Source: Flavobacterium sp. ENC (GTDB lineage Bacteria > Bacteroidota > Bacteroidia > Flavobacteriales > Flavobacteriaceae). From it: 64,000 nt of DNA. Each line of letters begins with the position of its first letter. Within the stretch, counting starts at the first letter, position 1. The notes under the pieces were generated by a model, which had not been told where the DNA came from, searched no databases, and saw only the letters and a list, made by a program, of their open reading frames with translations. A program made the translations under genes and the position numbers. The stretch covers positions 1-64,000 of the forward strand of contig NZ_JAJMOY010000012.1 in assembly GCF_020991415.1 (NCBI RefSeq), given 5' to 3'. Below are positions 62,842 through 64,000 of this stretch, piece after piece.

Positions 62842-63144
62842 TTATATGTGTGTTCTTATTTTTTCTTTCCTTTTTACCAGTAAACGTTCTAAAGATTCTG
62901 CCGAAAGTTCTACCGCTTCTTCAAAAGTTTTACACTGCTTTTTAACCAAAAAATCATCCCCAGGAACATTAATCTTTATCTCCACTGCCTTATTCTCCTT
63001 GTCACTTGTTCTTTCCACTTTTAAAAAAACATCTGCCGAAACCACACGATCGTAGTATTTTTCCAATTTATCCATTCTTTCCTGAATAAAATCTACCAAC
63101 TTTCTGTCAACAGTAAAGTTAACTGCATGAACATCTACCTTCAT
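62842..63144 (-). CDS. hpf: Ribosome hibernation-promoting factor (HPF/RaiA family)
   Basis: 100 aa from MKVDVHAVNFTVD, the short HPF/YfiA form; the longer frame (start 63168) adds eight non-conserved residues. Contains LVDFIQERMDKLEKYYDRV and KVERTSDKENKAVEIKINVPG. Binds the 30S subunit in stationary phase. Starts 33 nt after the recombinase gene stop, so likely one operon. Confidence 0.93.
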   Translation of the reverse strand: MKVDVHAVNFTVDRKLVDFIQERMDKLEKYYDRVVSADVFLKVERTSDKENKAVEIKINVPGDDFLVKKQCKTFEEAVELSAESLERLLVKRKEKIRTHI

Positions 63145-63177
63145 AATATAAATTTTAGGGTTAAACATTAAGAATTA

Positions 63178-64000
63178 CTACTTATTCCTTGGATGTGCCT
63201 TAACATATACTTTTTTAAGTTCTGCCAAACTATTATGAGTATAAACCTGCGTTGAAGCCAGACTGGAATGTCCTAATAATTCTTTAACTGAATTTAAATC
63301 TGCTCCGTTATTCAGTAAATGAGTCGCAAAAGTATGCCTGAGGACATGGGGACTTTTTTTTACCTTTTCGGAGACTTTACTAAAGTAAGAATTAATTAAT
63401 CGATACACAAAAGATTCACTTAATTTTAATCCTTTTTTAGAAATAAAAAAATAATCCTCATCAACGATTTTCGCAACAGAAACCCTTTCACTTAAATACA
63501 ATTTGAACTGCCCGACAATAACCGGAAGAATCGGAATTATACGCTCCTTATTCCTCTTACCCAAAACCTTAATTACGTTCGACGATAAATCAACATTATA
63601 CGTCATTAAATATATCAGTTCAGCTCTTCGCATTCCTGTTGTGTAAAATAAATCAACAATCAGCTTATCGCGTATTTCTTCAAAACCCACAGGATCACCC
63701 ACCTCCTCTATCAAATCTGCAAGCTCTTTTTCAGAAAACGGTATCTGAATAATCTTAGGCGTTTTTAAAGCCTTATGTTTTAGCATTGGATTTATTTCGA
63801 TCTGCTTGATTTTCAAGAGAAATTTATAATACGCTTTCAAAGAAGCCATTTTCCTGTTTACAGAAACATTAGAAATATCCTGATCCACCAAAGAGACAAT
63901 CCAGCTCCTAACCTGACTATAATGAACCTGATCTATACTTTCCTGTTCAAAATGAGTTTTATTGAACATTTCAAAAAACAAAATATCATTTAAATAAGCA
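63178..64000 (-). CDS. Tyrosine recombinase XerC/XerD type, 5' end off window
   Basis: The frame is open to the window edge (AYLNDILFFEMFN), so about 25 N-terminal residues are missing. The catalytic residues of the family are visible: Arg in GMRRAELIYL, HVLRHTFATHLL (His-x-x-Arg), GHSSLASTQVYTH (His) and the following Tyr. Xer proteins resolve chromosome dimers at dif. The arrangement xer, hpf, tRNA-tuf is common in this group. Whether it is XerC or XerD cannot be told here. Confidence 0.9.
   Translation of the reverse strand, partial: AYLNDILFFEMFNKTHFEQESIDQVHYSQVRSWIVSLVDQDISNVSVNRKMASLKAYYKFLLKIKQIEINPMLKHKALKTPKIIQIPFSEKELADLIEEVGDPVGFEEIRDKLIVDLFYTTGMRRAELIYLMTYNVDLSSNVIKVLGKRNKERIIPILPVIVGQFKLYLSERVSVAKIVDEDYFFISKKGLKLSESFVYRLINSYFSKVSEKVKKSPHVLRHTFATHLLNNGADLNSVKELLGHSSLASTQVYTHNSLAELKKVYVKAHPRNK

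Noticed and set aside
63178..64000. Mobile-element integrase
   Set aside because: Sequence and position upstream of hpf and the tRNA-tuf block fit a housekeeping Xer recombinase; no element genes or attachment sites seen.

Overview
The window looks like a chromosomal segment of a Flavobacterium-type bacterium (Bacteroidota, Flavobacteriia). DNA is AT-rich. Promoter-like sites follow the Bacteroidota pattern TTG-N19-TANNTTTG, Shine-Dalgarno sequences are mostly absent, and intergenic DNA is full of dispersed flavobacterial repeats. Protein families such as the kdp-linked outer-membrane porin, DUF3467 next to rpoC and the tRNA-tuf-secE-nusG-rpl-rpoBC block fit this assignment. Identifications were made by reading the sequence and translations only; no database was searched.

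Layout. 1-1190: no gene; two leftward promoters resembling rRNA promoters, then a repeat array. 1191-3524: flavin-dependent oxidoreductase and polysaccharide deacetylase (minus). 3702-15930: a complete K+ uptake locus, consisting of an NtrC-type response regulator, a 93-aa protein, two micro membrane proteins (one KdpF), KdpA, KdpB, KdpC, a porin, a KdpD cut down to its cytoplasmic N-terminal half, and a separate histidine kinase. Nearly every gap in it holds a different repeat. 16028-16792: PAP2 phosphatase. 16904-22665: a damage-response cassette with a self-cleaving-type repressor facing dinB, dnaE2 and alkB. 22832-24869: DUF1810 protein and an APC permease.

25069-29540: a compact five-gene operon of unknown function with its own promoter and terminator. 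It encodes a 150-aa protein, a 566-aa two-helix membrane protein, two small proteins sharing an IIPPT motif near their C-termini, and a Ycf46-like AAA+ ATPase. It is my best candidate for an undescribed system. 29683-35872: methyltransferase, a broken DUF5958 gene, a histidine kinase/response regulator pair, a LysM-NlpC/P60 hydrolase and a Kelch protein.

36017-48624: two different aconitases side by side (AcnB type and mitochondrial/AcnA type), a MoxR ATPase, a SurA-like chaperone, a secreted alpha-amylase, release factor 3 and a Cys-rich-headed hypothetical protein. 48957-62818 (minus): the core expression block tRNA-Thr, tRNA-Tyr, tRNA-Thr, tuf, tRNA-Trp, secE, nusG, rplK, rplA, rplJ, rplL, rpoB, rpoC, DUF3467. 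It is preceded by the ribosome hibernation factor gene and a tyrosine recombinase gene that runs off the right edge.
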